64,000 bases of DNA from JALONH01 sp046329235 (GTDB taxonomy: Bacteria; Bacteroidota; Bacteroidia; Cytophagales; Cytophagaceae), in assembly GCA_046329235.1 (NCBI GenBank), contig JAXLVA010000001.1, positions 2,356,001-2,420,000 on the forward strand. The letters run 5' to 3'. The translations under genes were made by a program, and so were the position numbers. The notes below the pieces were generated by a model, which worked only from the letters and a program-made list of their open reading frames with translations, searched no databases and was not told the origin of the DNA. Each line of letters opens with the position of its first letter. Position 1 is the first letter of the stretch. Below are positions 10,801-18,056 of the stretch, piece after piece.

Positions 10801-11882
10801 TGTTGTGAATCTTTACCAAGTAAACGACTTTGCTGAGAACTAGGTCCGCCTTTTTTACTTGGCGTCATCACTTCAAACTTGTTCATCTGAGGATTGTAGA
10901 TGCTTAACCCTTTTCCAAAAGTACCAACTAACAAGGATTGATTTCGATCTTTACTTAGGGACCATATATAATTATCCGCCAAGGAACGAGCATCTAAATC
11001 ATTGTGTTCAAAAACATCACAGGAGAGTTTATCCTTCTGAATAAAGACTAAACCTTTTTTAGTTCCAGCCACCCAGTAATCTTTGGAGTAATCACAGATG
11101 TCTCTTATCGTATTATCCGGCAAACCATTCAAGATTGTTAATTGATGTAAAACTATCCCCGATTTTTTATCAAGCAAATAAAAACCCGTATTCCATGTAC
11201 CTACAATAATCTTATCTTCTGAAGGAATAATTTTATTAATTGTTTCAGTTGGCAATAAATGCTGATGTGTAAAATCGTTTAATGACAAAGTGTATATCCC
11301 ATGCGACTCCAATCCAACCCATAGCTGTCCATTGGACTCTATAAAAATGGTATTTACATAATTAAACTCTTTAGGAAGACGTTCGAATGGTTTAGATAAT
11401 CCGGTCTTCAAGTCCAAAGTAAATATTCCATGTCCATAAGTTCCTATATATAACACATCCTTATATTCTACTATAGTACGAACAGCGTAGGAAGAAAACA
11501 CAGAAGCAACACGATGTACTTTTAACGTTTGTAAATCAATAATACTAATCCCTTTTTCTGTACCCACATACAACTGTTGTCGATTAGAACTTTCAAGGAC
11601 AGTATAAACAGTAGAATGAGAGATAGTGGTTGAATCATCATCTATATAGATAAAATGACGGAAAGTATACCCGTCGAAGCGGTCTAGACCGCCGTAGGTA
11701 CCTAGCCAAACAAAACCTTTACTATCTTCTGCTACGCAGAGTACGTGATCTTGCATCAACCCATTTTTCTTAGACAGATTAATAAACTGTTTGGTATTGG
11801 CAAACAAAGTCGTTGTTCCTATAAAAAATAAAAACAAACGGATAACTAATTTTAAAAAAGGGTATAGAAAAGAAACTTTCAT
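7803..11882 (-). CDS. Hybrid two-component system sensor/AraC regulator (HTCS)
   Basis: This one-protein two-component system senses glycan in the periplasm and activates nearby degradation genes. I start it at the ATG at 11882 (1359 aa). An upstream in-frame GTG at 11918 lies inside the likely -7 element, and the 11882 start begins directly before the N-terminal membrane/signal segment. Domains in order: periplasmic two-component propeller repeats (about 35-680), Y_Y_Y domain (about 690-755), membrane helix (about 770-793), coiled coil, HisKA with phospho-His in VSHDIRGP (about 870), HATPase with ANAIRYSE and GAGLGLS, receiver with ILLVEDDD and phospho-Asp in VLDINLD (about 1160), and a C-terminal AraC HTH (last 85 residues, ISEIATETGFNSPSYFTSSF). 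It is encoded immediately upstream of the GH26/GH43 operon, its likely target. Confidence 0.93.
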   Translation of the reverse strand: MKVSFLYPFLKLVIRLFLFFIGTTTLFANTKQFINLSKKNGLMQDHVLCVAEDSKGFVWLGTYGGLDRFDGYTFRHFIYIDDDSTTISHSTVYTVLESSNRQQLYVGTEKGISIIDLQTLKVHRVASVFSSYAVRTIVEYKDVLYIGTYGHGIFTLDLKTGLSKPFERLPKEFNYVNTIFIESNGQLWVGLESHGIYTLSLNDFTHQHLLPTETINKIIPSEDKIIVGTWNTGFYLLDKKSGIVLHQLTILNGLPDNTIRDICDYSKDYWVAGTKKGLVFIQKDKLSCDVFEHNDLDARSLADNYIWSLSKDRNQSLLVGTFGKGLSIYNPQMNKFEVMTPSKKGGPSSQQSRLLGKDSQQRVWVSTVKGSIEVYQSSASTLFHLKIKDDFSGYNFNTFYEDKDHYIWLASDKGLFRFTPSLDKKVFFPDSLFAVGNGFQVYDMVQDGAGNLWIGGWQRGLIMVPEEVFDHPELATKKIKIVKKEDNKVLQSNTIWCLSYDPISKSIWVGGEDRIYQAYSTEDIRLVSELQLKCMDMIVRHDTLFLAMAEGNVIQYHFSTKKIIDVSLRENNRAFSVYGLVDNGNSIFVGSEHGVFQLFKKDNTYIKYDYYDGMPDESVISHTAMIIHHGYIYATTADYIVRLPINTTQSKNDYKSSFYITDIDLLGQPIQIDKDDIDPNGVHHLSLHYNENVFSFRVSPINPLVPDKVLYEVMLEGFDTRWYLHGARNQTLSYTNLNPGKYRLLVKAHNSSDEPVVLMMIVVSPPWWNTWWFKVGVLLFAVLIVYLIIYWRTRAIQKRNQLLKDQIEERTRELQDSNHQLVEQVVEINDKNKTIMQQQTELLENKYHLEKYNQQLENWNSFQTKLIGVVSHDIRGPLQRFAALLKVVDDSSAAFVVEKMKESAEGLNVLATDLLTWVSTLSSQDDNVYESVSFETSWNKVLQECNDLVKEKQIKFNIKRPDIEPSVRFVIPLIQASWRNIVANAIRYSEVNSVIEIEWGILKGESIGIRVTDYGKGFDADEVNSVISGRGLQGAKSASLKEGAGLGLSICYDMLSRLGGKIEAASLPGSGATFFIWLPLNASVNTSEEEQQISEVKIVEAVSTFNQELLKDKTILLVEDDDAVRWALIQYLTEYVNVYELRSGKEALVWLETNVPDMAVLDINLDEVSGIDLCKKIKSHANTSHIPCMLVSGNPSPDIRKDAIASGADVFLAKPVLGEEILLHLSSYFENQEKKRKHFFLDQLPVESLTDNPINKAFLEKVIQVIESNLSSTELSVDFIAKSIGLSKSTLYRTLKSLTGLSANNFIRNIRMRKSLALLKEGKMNISEIATETGFNSPSYFTSSFKKHFGFNPTELKNK

Positions 11883-11917
11883 CTGATTAAATGGCAGTGG
11901 CAATCTTGTTTTAATCA

Positions 11918-11950
11918 CAAAGATGCAAGTCTAATCTACTAAATTTCAAA
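11918..11950 (-). promoter_or_regulatory. Probable promoter of the HTCS gene
   Basis: The minus strand carries TTTG (11947-11950) and, 21 bp downstream, CATCTTTG (11918-11925), one mismatch from TAnnTTTG. The predicted start near 11911 leaves a leader of about 28 bases to the ATG at 11882. Confidence 0.45.
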
Positions 11951-11977
11951 CATTAATAAAAATGACCATTATAAAAA

Positions 11978-12009
11978 CAAAGGGCTAATGGAAGTCCATT
12001 AGCCCTTTG
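11978..12009 (-). terminator. Rho-independent terminator of the 773-aa protein gene
   Basis: The two arms CAAAGGGCTAATGGA and TCCATTAGCCCTTTG are perfectly complementary over 15 bp around a 2-base centre. On the minus strand the stem is followed by TTTTTAT. It lies 23 bases after the stop codon at 12033 and isolates that gene from the HTCS gene. Confidence 0.9.
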
Positions 12010-12032
12010 AATAAAGTATCTATTATATTGAA

Positions 12033-14354
12033 TTATTTCACTACCACCACTCTGCGTGTATCTGAAATGTCATCACGGATAAGTTTTACTAAATACATAC
12101 CCGCAGTTAAATCAGTAATATCAATAGTAGTATCGCTATCAATCATTTCCGTCCAAACAACATTACCACTAACATCTACGATTTCAACTTTAGTAGTTTC
12201 TGTAATTTTGTTTATTGACAGACTATTGGCTGCCGGATTAGGATAAAGAGCAATCGATTTCAAAACTGAAGCGGATTGAGTTGGAGTAGTTCCACTACTT
12301 GTACTTACTACACAAACATTAAAATCAAATGTAGAAGGTAATGCTGAAGCAAAATCTTGCACTTTGATATAATAAGTGTTCCCCGGGGTTAAACCGGAAA
12401 CAACTCCTGATTCATCTACACCATTTGTCAAACCATTGTCAATACATTCTAATGATGCAGTAGAACAAGAAGAGTAAACACCAATCACTCCATCAATACC
12501 ATCCGATGCATCTACTGTAATAGTTGCAGATGTTGCATTCGCCACAAATTTATAATAAACATCACTATTACCTGTACAGTCATCATTTGCATTGGATGTG
12601 CTGGTAGTTGCATTCAATAAAGTACCAGCAGTATTTACACAATATGAGGAGGGAGTAATTAAAATAGCATTTGCACAGTTATCATTTGCAGGGGGTGTAG
12701 TATTTACAGGCGTAGAAATTACACAAATGGTAAAATCAAATGTAGATGGCAATGATGTTGAATAATCTGACACTTTGATATAATAAGTACTTCCGTTTGT
12801 TAGACCAGTTAAATTAACAGTTTCGCTAGTACCATTTCCTCCGTTATCAACGCAATCAATAGAAGACAAAGCAGTACAGGAACTAAAAACACCAACTACA
12901 GGATCTAAACCACTACTTGGAACTACACGAATTTCGGCTGTACTGGAATTAGCTACAAACTTATAAAACACATCACTATTACCGGAACAATCACTTGGTG
13001 TGCTAGCAGTAGAGGCAAATTGAACCGTCCCCGAAGTAGGAGTACAAGTAGTAGCAGGAGTAAGCGATGTAGCACCGGCACAATTATCATTTGATGGTGC
13101 GTTATTAGCTCCGGAAACAGCACAAATTGTAAAACTAGTTGAACTAGGAAGAGATGTTCCATAATCAGCTACTTTTACATAATAAACTGTACCAATCGAT
13201 AAATTAGATAAATTAACTGTTTCTGTTCCACCATCTATGCCATTATCAACACATGTTAAAGATGAAGTAGCGGCACAACTAGTAAACACTGAAACCATTG
13301 GGTCAAAAGAACTACTTGGTGCAACGGTGATGGTTGCAACATTACTATTTGCAGTGAACTTATAATACACATCGCTATTACCACTACAACCGGTAGGAGT
13401 AGTAGACGTATAAGCGAATTGTATTGTGCCTGAAGTAGGAGAACAAGTTGATGTTGGGGTTAGATTAATTGCATTGGCGCAATTATCATTAGCCGGTGAC
13501 GTTACGTTGGTAGCTTTCACACAAACGGTAAACGTAGAAGCAGACGAAGGAGTTGTATTATAATAATCTGCCACTTTAATGTAATAAGTATTCCCAACCA
13601 CCAAGTTACTCATACTTACTAATTCAGCTTGACCCGACAGTGTATAATCCACACAATACAAAGAGGAAGTTGCAGAACAACTATTAAACACTGAAACTTT
13701 TAAATCTATTGAGGAAGAAGAAGTAACTGTTAAATCAGCGGTAGTACTATTAGCCACAAATTTATAGAACACATCTGAATATGATGAAGAACAACCGGAT
13801 GGAGAGGTGTTTGTGTTGGCTCCATTTAATGTTCCAGTAATAGTATTACACTCTACCCCCGGAATTAAGGTAATGGCAGAGGCACACATATCATTGGACG
13901 GTGGGGCAACATAACTCACACAAATATTAAATGTAGGAGTAGAGGGCAAAGTACTATAATAGTTTTGGACGCTAATGTAATAAGTAGTACCGACCGACAG
14001 TCCGGAAAAACTAATTGCTTCTGTCCCACCTGATCCACCATTATCTACACAGTATAGATTAGATGTAGCACTACAACCTGTAAACAATGATAGCGTTGCA
14101 TCTAAACTTCCGGAAGTTAAAGTAATGACGCCGGAAGAACTTGTAGCGACAAACTTATAAAATACATCATAATAATAAGTACATCCTATATTTAAACTGG
14201 ATGTAGTAGCACCTTGCAAAGTTCCGCTTGTGGTGACACATGAGCTGTTCATGGAAAGTGTTATTGCATTGGCACATACATCATTGGAAACTTGAGCATA
14301 GGAATGAGAAAACACAATCAACAAAACTGTCGATAGTAAAAGTTTAATTTTCAA
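12033..14354 (-). CDS. Secreted five-repeat beta-sandwich protein with T9SS sorting domain
   Basis: This 773-aa exported protein of unknown function has a signal peptide (1-20), five repeats of about 134 residues (starting near 24, 154, 290, 422 and 557) and a T9SS type A sorting domain (YPNPAAN onward, about 700-773). Each repeat opens with NDxCAxAxxL, has a central DVFYKF or DVYYKF strand, then CxAxSxxxCVDN and TYYIKVxDY. This is the layout of a pre-peptidase C-terminal-like jelly roll with conserved cysteines. No catalytic domain is present, so a surface, adhesive or matrix role is possible but unproven. The start codon is TTG at 14354: the frame holds no ATG or GTG between the upstream stop at 14379 and the signal peptide. 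It is transcribed alone, with a full promoter and terminator. Confidence 0.85.
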   Translation of the reverse strand: MKIKLLLSTVLLIVFSHSYAQVSNDVCANAITLSMNSSCVTTSGTLQGATTSSLNIGCTYYYDVFYKFVATSSSGVITLTSGSLDATLSLFTGCSATSNLYCVDNGGSGGTEAISFSGLSVGTTYYISVQNYYSTLPSTPTFNICVSYVAPPSNDMCASAITLIPGVECNTITGTLNGANTNTSPSGCSSSYSDVFYKFVANSTTADLTVTSSSSIDLKVSVFNSCSATSSLYCVDYTLSGQAELVSMSNLVVGNTYYIKVADYYNTTPSSASTFTVCVKATNVTSPANDNCANAINLTPTSTCSPTSGTIQFAYTSTTPTGCSGNSDVYYKFTANSNVATITVAPSSSFDPMVSVFTSCAATSSLTCVDNGIDGGTETVNLSNLSIGTVYYVKVADYGTSLPSSTSFTICAVSGANNAPSNDNCAGATSLTPATTCTPTSGTVQFASTASTPSDCSGNSDVFYKFVANSSTAEIRVVPSSGLDPVVGVFSSCTALSSIDCVDNGGNGTSETVNLTGLTNGSTYYIKVSDYSTSLPSTFDFTICVISTPVNTTPPANDNCANAILITPSSYCVNTAGTLLNATTSTSNANDDCTGNSDVYYKFVANATSATITVDASDGIDGVIGVYSSCSTASLECIDNGLTNGVDESGVVSGLTPGNTYYIKVQDFASALPSTFDFNVCVVSTSSGTTPTQSASVLKSIALYPNPAANSLSINKITETTKVEIVDVSGNVVWTEMIDSDTTIDITDLTAGMYLVKLIRDDISDTRRVVVVK

Positions 14355-14408
14355 AAATTGTTTGTAGTTAAATAGTAGTTATACAAAAAAGACTATAAAA
14401 TTGAGCTC

Positions 14409-14439
14409 CAAAAATACTACTTCAAGTCCATCTTACAAA
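14409..14439 (-). promoter_or_regulatory. Promoter of the 773-aa secreted protein gene
   Basis: Minus-strand TTTG (14436-14439), 19 bp, then TATTTTTG (14409-14416), an exact fit to the Bacteroidota vegetative promoter. The start near 14402 gives a leader of about 48 bases to the TTG codon. Confidence 0.7.
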
Positions 14440-14457
14440 ATAGTTGTTGCTTATTTT

Positions 14458-15042
14458 TCAATTAGTACCATCCTTACCTATTTTTTGAACTTTACTTAAC
14501 CATTTATCTAACGTTTTTTTAGTTACATTCTTTATTGGTCCCAAATAAGTCACCTTCACCGGCTTAATCCCACAAAATTCTAAAGTTGTTTTTTTTAATT
14601 GATTCACGCTCGGCTTACCATAAACGAACCAATAATACCAACTTGGCTGGTCTAAAGTAGTAATGATATGAGCTGTTTTATCTTTTAATAACTTATCCCA
14701 CCAAATAGAATTCTCACGGTATTTGAATGCAAAACCCGGCAAAAAAACTCGATCAATAAAACCCTTCATAATCGCAGGCATCCCTCCCCACCATACCGGA
14801 TGTATCCATACCAAGTGATCCGCCCATAAAATTAATTGTTGCGCTTCTACTAAATCCGATTCTAATTCCGTGCGCTTTTGATAACCAAAACTTAGACTTG
14901 GATTAAACTCTAAATCCGCAATAATAATTTCTTTTACCTCTGCACCGGAAGATTCTGCGCCCTGTTTATAAGCAGCTGAGATTCCAAAATTAAAGGATTC
15001 CTTATTAGGGTGCCCATTGATGATTAGTATTTTCTTTCCCAT
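14458..15042 (-). CDS. Flavodoxin-fold NAD(P)H:quinone oxidoreductase
   Basis: This 194-aa cytoplasmic protein belongs to the flavodoxin_2 family (KefF/MdaB/YwrO-like), FMN- or FAD-binding enzymes that reduce quinones by two electrons. The opening strand and phosphate loop read KILIINGHPNKESFN. The segment HLVWIHPVWWGGMPAIMKGF is the family's hallmark flavin-contacting region, followed by DRVFLPGFAF. Length and motif order are normal for the family. It follows the Crp/Fnr gene with a 64-base spacer that contains a TACATTTG (15066-15073) -7-like element without a matching -33 box, so it may have its own regulated promoter. Physiological substrate unknown. Confidence 0.85.
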   Translation of the reverse strand: MGKKILIINGHPNKESFNFGISAAYKQGAESSGAEVKEIIIADLEFNPSLSFGYQKRTELESDLVEAQQLILWADHLVWIHPVWWGGMPAIMKGFIDRVFLPGFAFKYRENSIWWDKLLKDKTAHIITTLDQPSWYYWFVYGKPSVNQLKKTTLEFCGIKPVKVTYLGPIKNVTKKTLDKWLSKVQKIGKDGTN

Positions 15043-15106
15043 TTGACTACAGTTATTGTGTAGAACAAATGTATTGAGTGATAAAAAGTAATTTCAGGAC
15101 AAATGT

Positions 15107-15703
15107 CTAAAAAGTAATCTCCTTTCTAATCCTACTTAGATGACGCTGAGTGATTCCTAAATATGAGGCTAAATATTGCAAAGGGATATGTTGTATGTAT
15201 TCCGGTTTATCCCGCATTAATTCTTCATACCGTTGAGCGGCACTTGTTCTTTGCAGATTAAAAATTCGTTTTTCCAATTCCATATATTGGTACTCCGCAA
15301 TCATTTTAGAAAACTCCATCCATTGAATATTTCCTACTAACAATTTCTGCAAGGACTGTTTGGAAAATGAAAGTAATTCCACATTCGTAATTGCCTGAAT
15401 ATTTTCTTGAGATTTCATTCCGGTGATGTAAGAAGAATAGGCTGTCATGAAGTTATTCGGAAAAGTAATGCAATACGTAATCTCTTCGCCCTTGTCAGTT
15501 AAATAATAGGAACGAAGTATTCCGTTTAAAACAAAGGTCACCTCCTCGCAAACTTCTCCTTCTTGAATAAAACATTCGCCTTTTTTATACGAGCGTTGAC
15601 GACCTAATGAAATAAAGTTTTGAATATCCACTTCTGTTAACACTTGAAAGAATTGTAAGTGTTGATGGAGTGCAGTTGTGTCGATTGTACTATACGAGTT
15701 CAT
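15107..15703 (-). CDS. Crp/Fnr-family transcriptional regulator
   Basis: This 198-aa protein has a cyclic-nucleotide-binding-type beta barrel (about 25-115; KKGECFIQEGEVCEEVTFVL) and a C-terminal helix-turn-helix (about 165-195; LQYLASYLGITQRHLSRIR). It has no N-terminal cysteine cluster, so it is not an oxygen-sensing iron-sulfur Fnr. The ligand is unknown. It starts 4 bases after the stop of the hydrolase gene and is probably the last gene of the 17242-15107 transcription unit. The reductase downstream is a possible target. Confidence 0.88.
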   Translation of the reverse strand: MNSYSTIDTTALHQHLQFFQVLTEVDIQNFISLGRQRSYKKGECFIQEGEVCEEVTFVLNGILRSYYLTDKGEEITYCITFPNNFMTAYSSYITGMKSQENIQAITNVELLSFSKQSLQKLLVGNIQWMEFSKMIAEYQYMELEKRIFNLQRTSAAQRYEELMRDKPEYIQHIPLQYLASYLGITQRHLSRIRKEITF

Positions 15704-15707
15704 TGTA

Positions 15708-16241
15708 TTAGTTAAAATTCTGATGCAACATCTCTAATCCTTCCTTCCAATCACCGTGTCCGGAACCCGCGCTGATGTGACCGGCGTCACCTATGAAAGT
15801 TAAAGGGCATCCCCAATTATTGGCAAACTCTTTAGTTCGCTCTACCGTTGCCCAATGATCGTTGGTACTGGCAATTATAAAAGATGGGAAAGGTAATTTA
15901 TCTTTAGGTATCGGAAGAAATGTTTCGAAGCCATAATCCTGCCAAGGGTTTTCTATATCCGGTGGAGCTACTATCATCGCACCTTTGATCTTCGTGGTAT
16001 ATTTTCTTGCCCAAAAACTTAAAGCTATACAACCCAGACTATGCGAAATTAAAACGACAGTCTCCGCCGGAAATTTGCTTACTTCTTTTTGAATAGCCTC
16101 CACCCAATTATCACAAGTGGGTTGCTCCCAACTCTCGGGTTGAATGCGAGTGCTGTTAGGTAAGTTACGTTCAAAATACGATTGCCAATGAGTTTCACCG
16201 GAGCCTGCATAACCCGGAATGATGACATAGTGAGTACTCAT
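15708..16241 (-). CDS. RBBP9/YdeN-type alpha/beta hydrolase
   Basis: This 177-aa serine hydrolase of the RBBP9 (DUF1234/YdeN) family carries the N-terminal strand HYVIIPGYAGSGETHWQSYF typical of the family, a nucleophile elbow SHSLGCIA (Ser near residue 67), an Asp in STNDHW, and a C-terminal His in DAGHISAGSGHG. The triad therefore looks complete. No signal peptide is seen, so it is cytoplasmic. It sits 3 bases from the upstream membrane-protein gene and 4 from the Crp/Fnr gene. Substrate unknown. Confidence 0.88.
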   Translation of the reverse strand: MSTHYVIIPGYAGSGETHWQSYFERNLPNSTRIQPESWEQPTCDNWVEAIQKEVSKFPAETVVLISHSLGCIALSFWARKYTTKIKGAMIVAPPDIENPWQDYGFETFLPIPKDKLPFPSFIIASTNDHWATVERTKEFANNWGCPLTFIGDAGHISAGSGHGDWKEGLEMLHQNFN

Positions 16242-16244
16242 ACG

Positions 16245-16703
16245 CTAAATTCGATTTAAAAGCTTATTTAACACTTTAGGATACAAGTGAAGTAATGAGA
16301 AAGCCATAACAAACCAACCTGAAAGAGCTAATACAAGATTTGGCTCTTCTTTCATTACTGTTCCAAATTCCACCGGAACTTCTCTCCACTCAGTGAAGTA
16401 ACTATTGAATGAGAGTATAAATAATATCAAGGCAATCAATATTCCTACAATTGATATTTTGATATGCTCCAACCAGAAGTTGTTTATTTTATTATTCAAT
16501 CGAATAGGTAAACCAACAAGCAGACAAAAGCCAACTGTTAAACCAATCAATACTAACCCTATGAGAGGAGCAATAGTAATTAAACCGAGTCCAATAATCA
16601 GGTCATATTCTACTGTGCCTTCTATTACATATAACATGTATATAAAAAACAGAACACAAGTAGTCCATGAAACTTGTATAACAGTTGTAAGAAATGTTTT
16701 CAT
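16245..16703 (-). CDS. Small integral membrane protein, unknown function
   Basis: This 152-aa protein has four predicted membrane helices: about 7-27, 35-65 (a long hydrophobic stretch), 85-103 and 127-143. I recognise no family. The start codon overlaps the stop of the alarmone hydrolase gene (ATGA, 16700-16703), which supports the start and implies translational coupling. Confidence 0.7.
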   Translation of the reverse strand: MKTFLTTVIQVSWTTCVLFFIYMLYVIEGTVEYDLIIGLGLITIAPLIGLVLIGLTVGFCLLVGLPIRLNNKINNFWLEHIKISIVGILIALILFILSFNSYFTEWREVPVEFGTVMKEEPNLVLALSGWFVMAFSLLHLYPKVLNKLLNRI

Positions 16704-17242
16704 TTTATATACTGACTATACTCTTCTATTTTATCACAAAGTCTATTTTCTAAATAAGCATTAGAACCTTTAAGTTGTTCTACAATGACTTCCGCTTCTT
16801 TTTTATATTCAGCGATTTTACTTGGCGACCAATGAGCTGGTGGCTTCTGTAAATTCGTAATACGATCCGCTAGTTTAACTACTTGGATTTCTTTTGGCTG
16901 CTGTTTAATTCTAGACAAACTATCCTGCATTTTCAGTTCCTTTGCCAAGGAATCATCTTTAGTTAATGCCGCTACCCCATCGGCTACCTCTTTTCCAAAC
17001 GTGGTTTCTAATTCATGAAAAGTAGTAGAAGTATCTTCTAAAGTATCATGCAGTAAAGCAACTTGAACCGCTAAGTCTATATTAAAATCTGTGCTATGCG
17101 GAGCTGCTAATAGAATCTCCATGGCCACGTTACTCAAATGCACTACATACGGCAGTTCTGTACCCGGAATGGTTTGATTCTTTTCCAAGTGTTTGGCAGT
17201 AGCAAACAAGATGGTACGTTGGTAGAGGGTTTGGGTGGACAT
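16700..17242 (-). CDS. Small alarmone hydrolase (MESH1/SpoT HD-type)
   Basis: This 180-aa stand-alone HD-domain protein matches the hydrolase half of RelA/SpoT, which removes pyrophosphate from (p)ppGpp. The metal-site residues are visible: His35 (YVVHLSNV), His65-Asp66 followed by Glu69-Asp70 (LLHDTLEDT), and Asp126 in KLADRITNL. There is no synthetase or TGS/ACT domain, so it is a single-function hydrolase. It heads the unit alarmone hydrolase - membrane protein - RBBP9 hydrolase - Crp/Fnr. Some proteins of this size may act on NADPH or other nucleotides, so the substrate is inferred. Confidence 0.85.
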   Translation of the reverse strand: MSTQTLYQRTILFATAKHLEKNQTIPGTELPYVVHLSNVAMEILLAAPHSTDFNIDLAVQVALLHDTLEDTSTTFHELETTFGKEVADGVAALTKDDSLAKELKMQDSLSRIKQQPKEIQVVKLADRITNLQKPPAHWSPSKIAEYKKEAEVIVEQLKGSNAYLENRLCDKIEEYSQYIK

Positions 17243-17254
17243 GGGTGGGGGTTT

Positions 17255-17893
17255 TTACTTACAATTATTTAATTCAATTGTATATTCAAGTAGTTGCTGA
17301 TGATAGAATTCTTGTTCCAAACTTAATATCTCTTCCATGATATAACTAGTCATGATTAAAGCTTGCAAAGTTGTAGTTCCATCATACAACATTCCTGTAG
17401 CAGTTTTATCTTTTATCAATTTGTCAAATTGAAACACATTGGCTTTTAGAATGGCAATAGTATTTATATCAGGCTTTCCTCCGTTCATACGTATTAATTC
17501 AATGAATCTAGGTAGTTTTTCTTCCACTAATCGAGTGCCGTTGTTTTCCGGATTAATAAAATAAGACTCAATCTTATCTGTATGATTAGGGCGCTTAAAA
17601 CTGCCGTCTTCATTACGCCCACCATTAATAAAATAAAGTTCTTGATACAATTGAAAAGACTCTTTTATTAGTTGTTCTGAATTTACTCTAACGTTACGTA
17701 CATGTCGGATTCGCAAAGGGTCCAGGATTACACTATCAAGGGTATTGAATATTCTTTTATTAAGCTGAACATGTTCCTCAACTCTATAAGTGTACATTGT
17801 TTCCATCTTTTCCATTTGATAATCGGCTTGTTCTTCTTTAACGAAAGAACAAGATGAAATAATTATACAAGTCCAAAGTATTCCAATTTTCAT
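17255..17893 (-). CDS. Lipoprotein of unknown function, weakly GldM N-domain-like
   Basis: I start this gene at the ATG at 17893, giving 212 aa. The open frame extends upstream through a repeat element, but the 17893 start begins directly with a lipoprotein signal (MKIGILWTCIIISSC, lipobox ISSC). The mature part is predicted largely helical, with long amphipathic segments. The layout (an N-terminal helix pair, a Gly-Gly loop, a second helix set and a final 'tEEILSLEQEF' helix) faintly recalls the N-terminal helical domain of the gliding/T9SS protein GldM, but without its membrane helix. This resemblance is by eye only. It ends 12 bases before the alarmone hydrolase gene starts. Confidence 0.6.
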   Translation of the reverse strand: MKIGILWTCIIISSCSFVKEEQADYQMEKMETMYTYRVEEHVQLNKRIFNTLDSVILDPLRIRHVRNVRVNSEQLIKESFQLYQELYFINGGRNEDGSFKRPNHTDKIESYFINPENNGTRLVEEKLPRFIELIRMNGGKPDINTIAILKANVFQFDKLIKDKTATGMLYDGTTTLQALIMTSYIMEEILSLEQEFYHQQLLEYTIELNNCK

Positions 17894-18056
17894 ATTTGTT
17901 ATTTTATAGTTTTGTTTATGGTTTGCGACTTGGCGAAGGTGGCGATTTTCACCACAAATATTGATGCGGAGAACCAAACTTTCACCTACCACAAAACTGT
18001 CTGCAGAGCACGAAATCCCGCCTATTGCAAATGTGCTGTTACCAGCTGCCTTTCTC
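17894..18056 (-). repeat. Dispersed-type noncoding element ending the DUF4062 gene
   Basis: This 160-base stretch is compositionally unlike its AT-rich neighbours. On the minus strand it starts with GGCAGCTGGTAACAGC, supplies the last nine codons and the stop (CAATAG) of the DUF4062 gene, and continues with GC-richer segments ending GCCAAGTCGCAAACCAT. From memory, similar sequence recurs between genes in many Bacteroidota genomes, but I could not search for it. The GCTGGTAAC at its edge is inverted relative to GTTACCAGC upstream of the gene. Confidence 0.5.

Noticed and set aside
11883..11918. 12-residue longer HTCS N-terminus from the GTG at 11918
   Set aside because: It overlaps the predicted -7 element and adds residues in front of the N-terminal membrane/signal segment.
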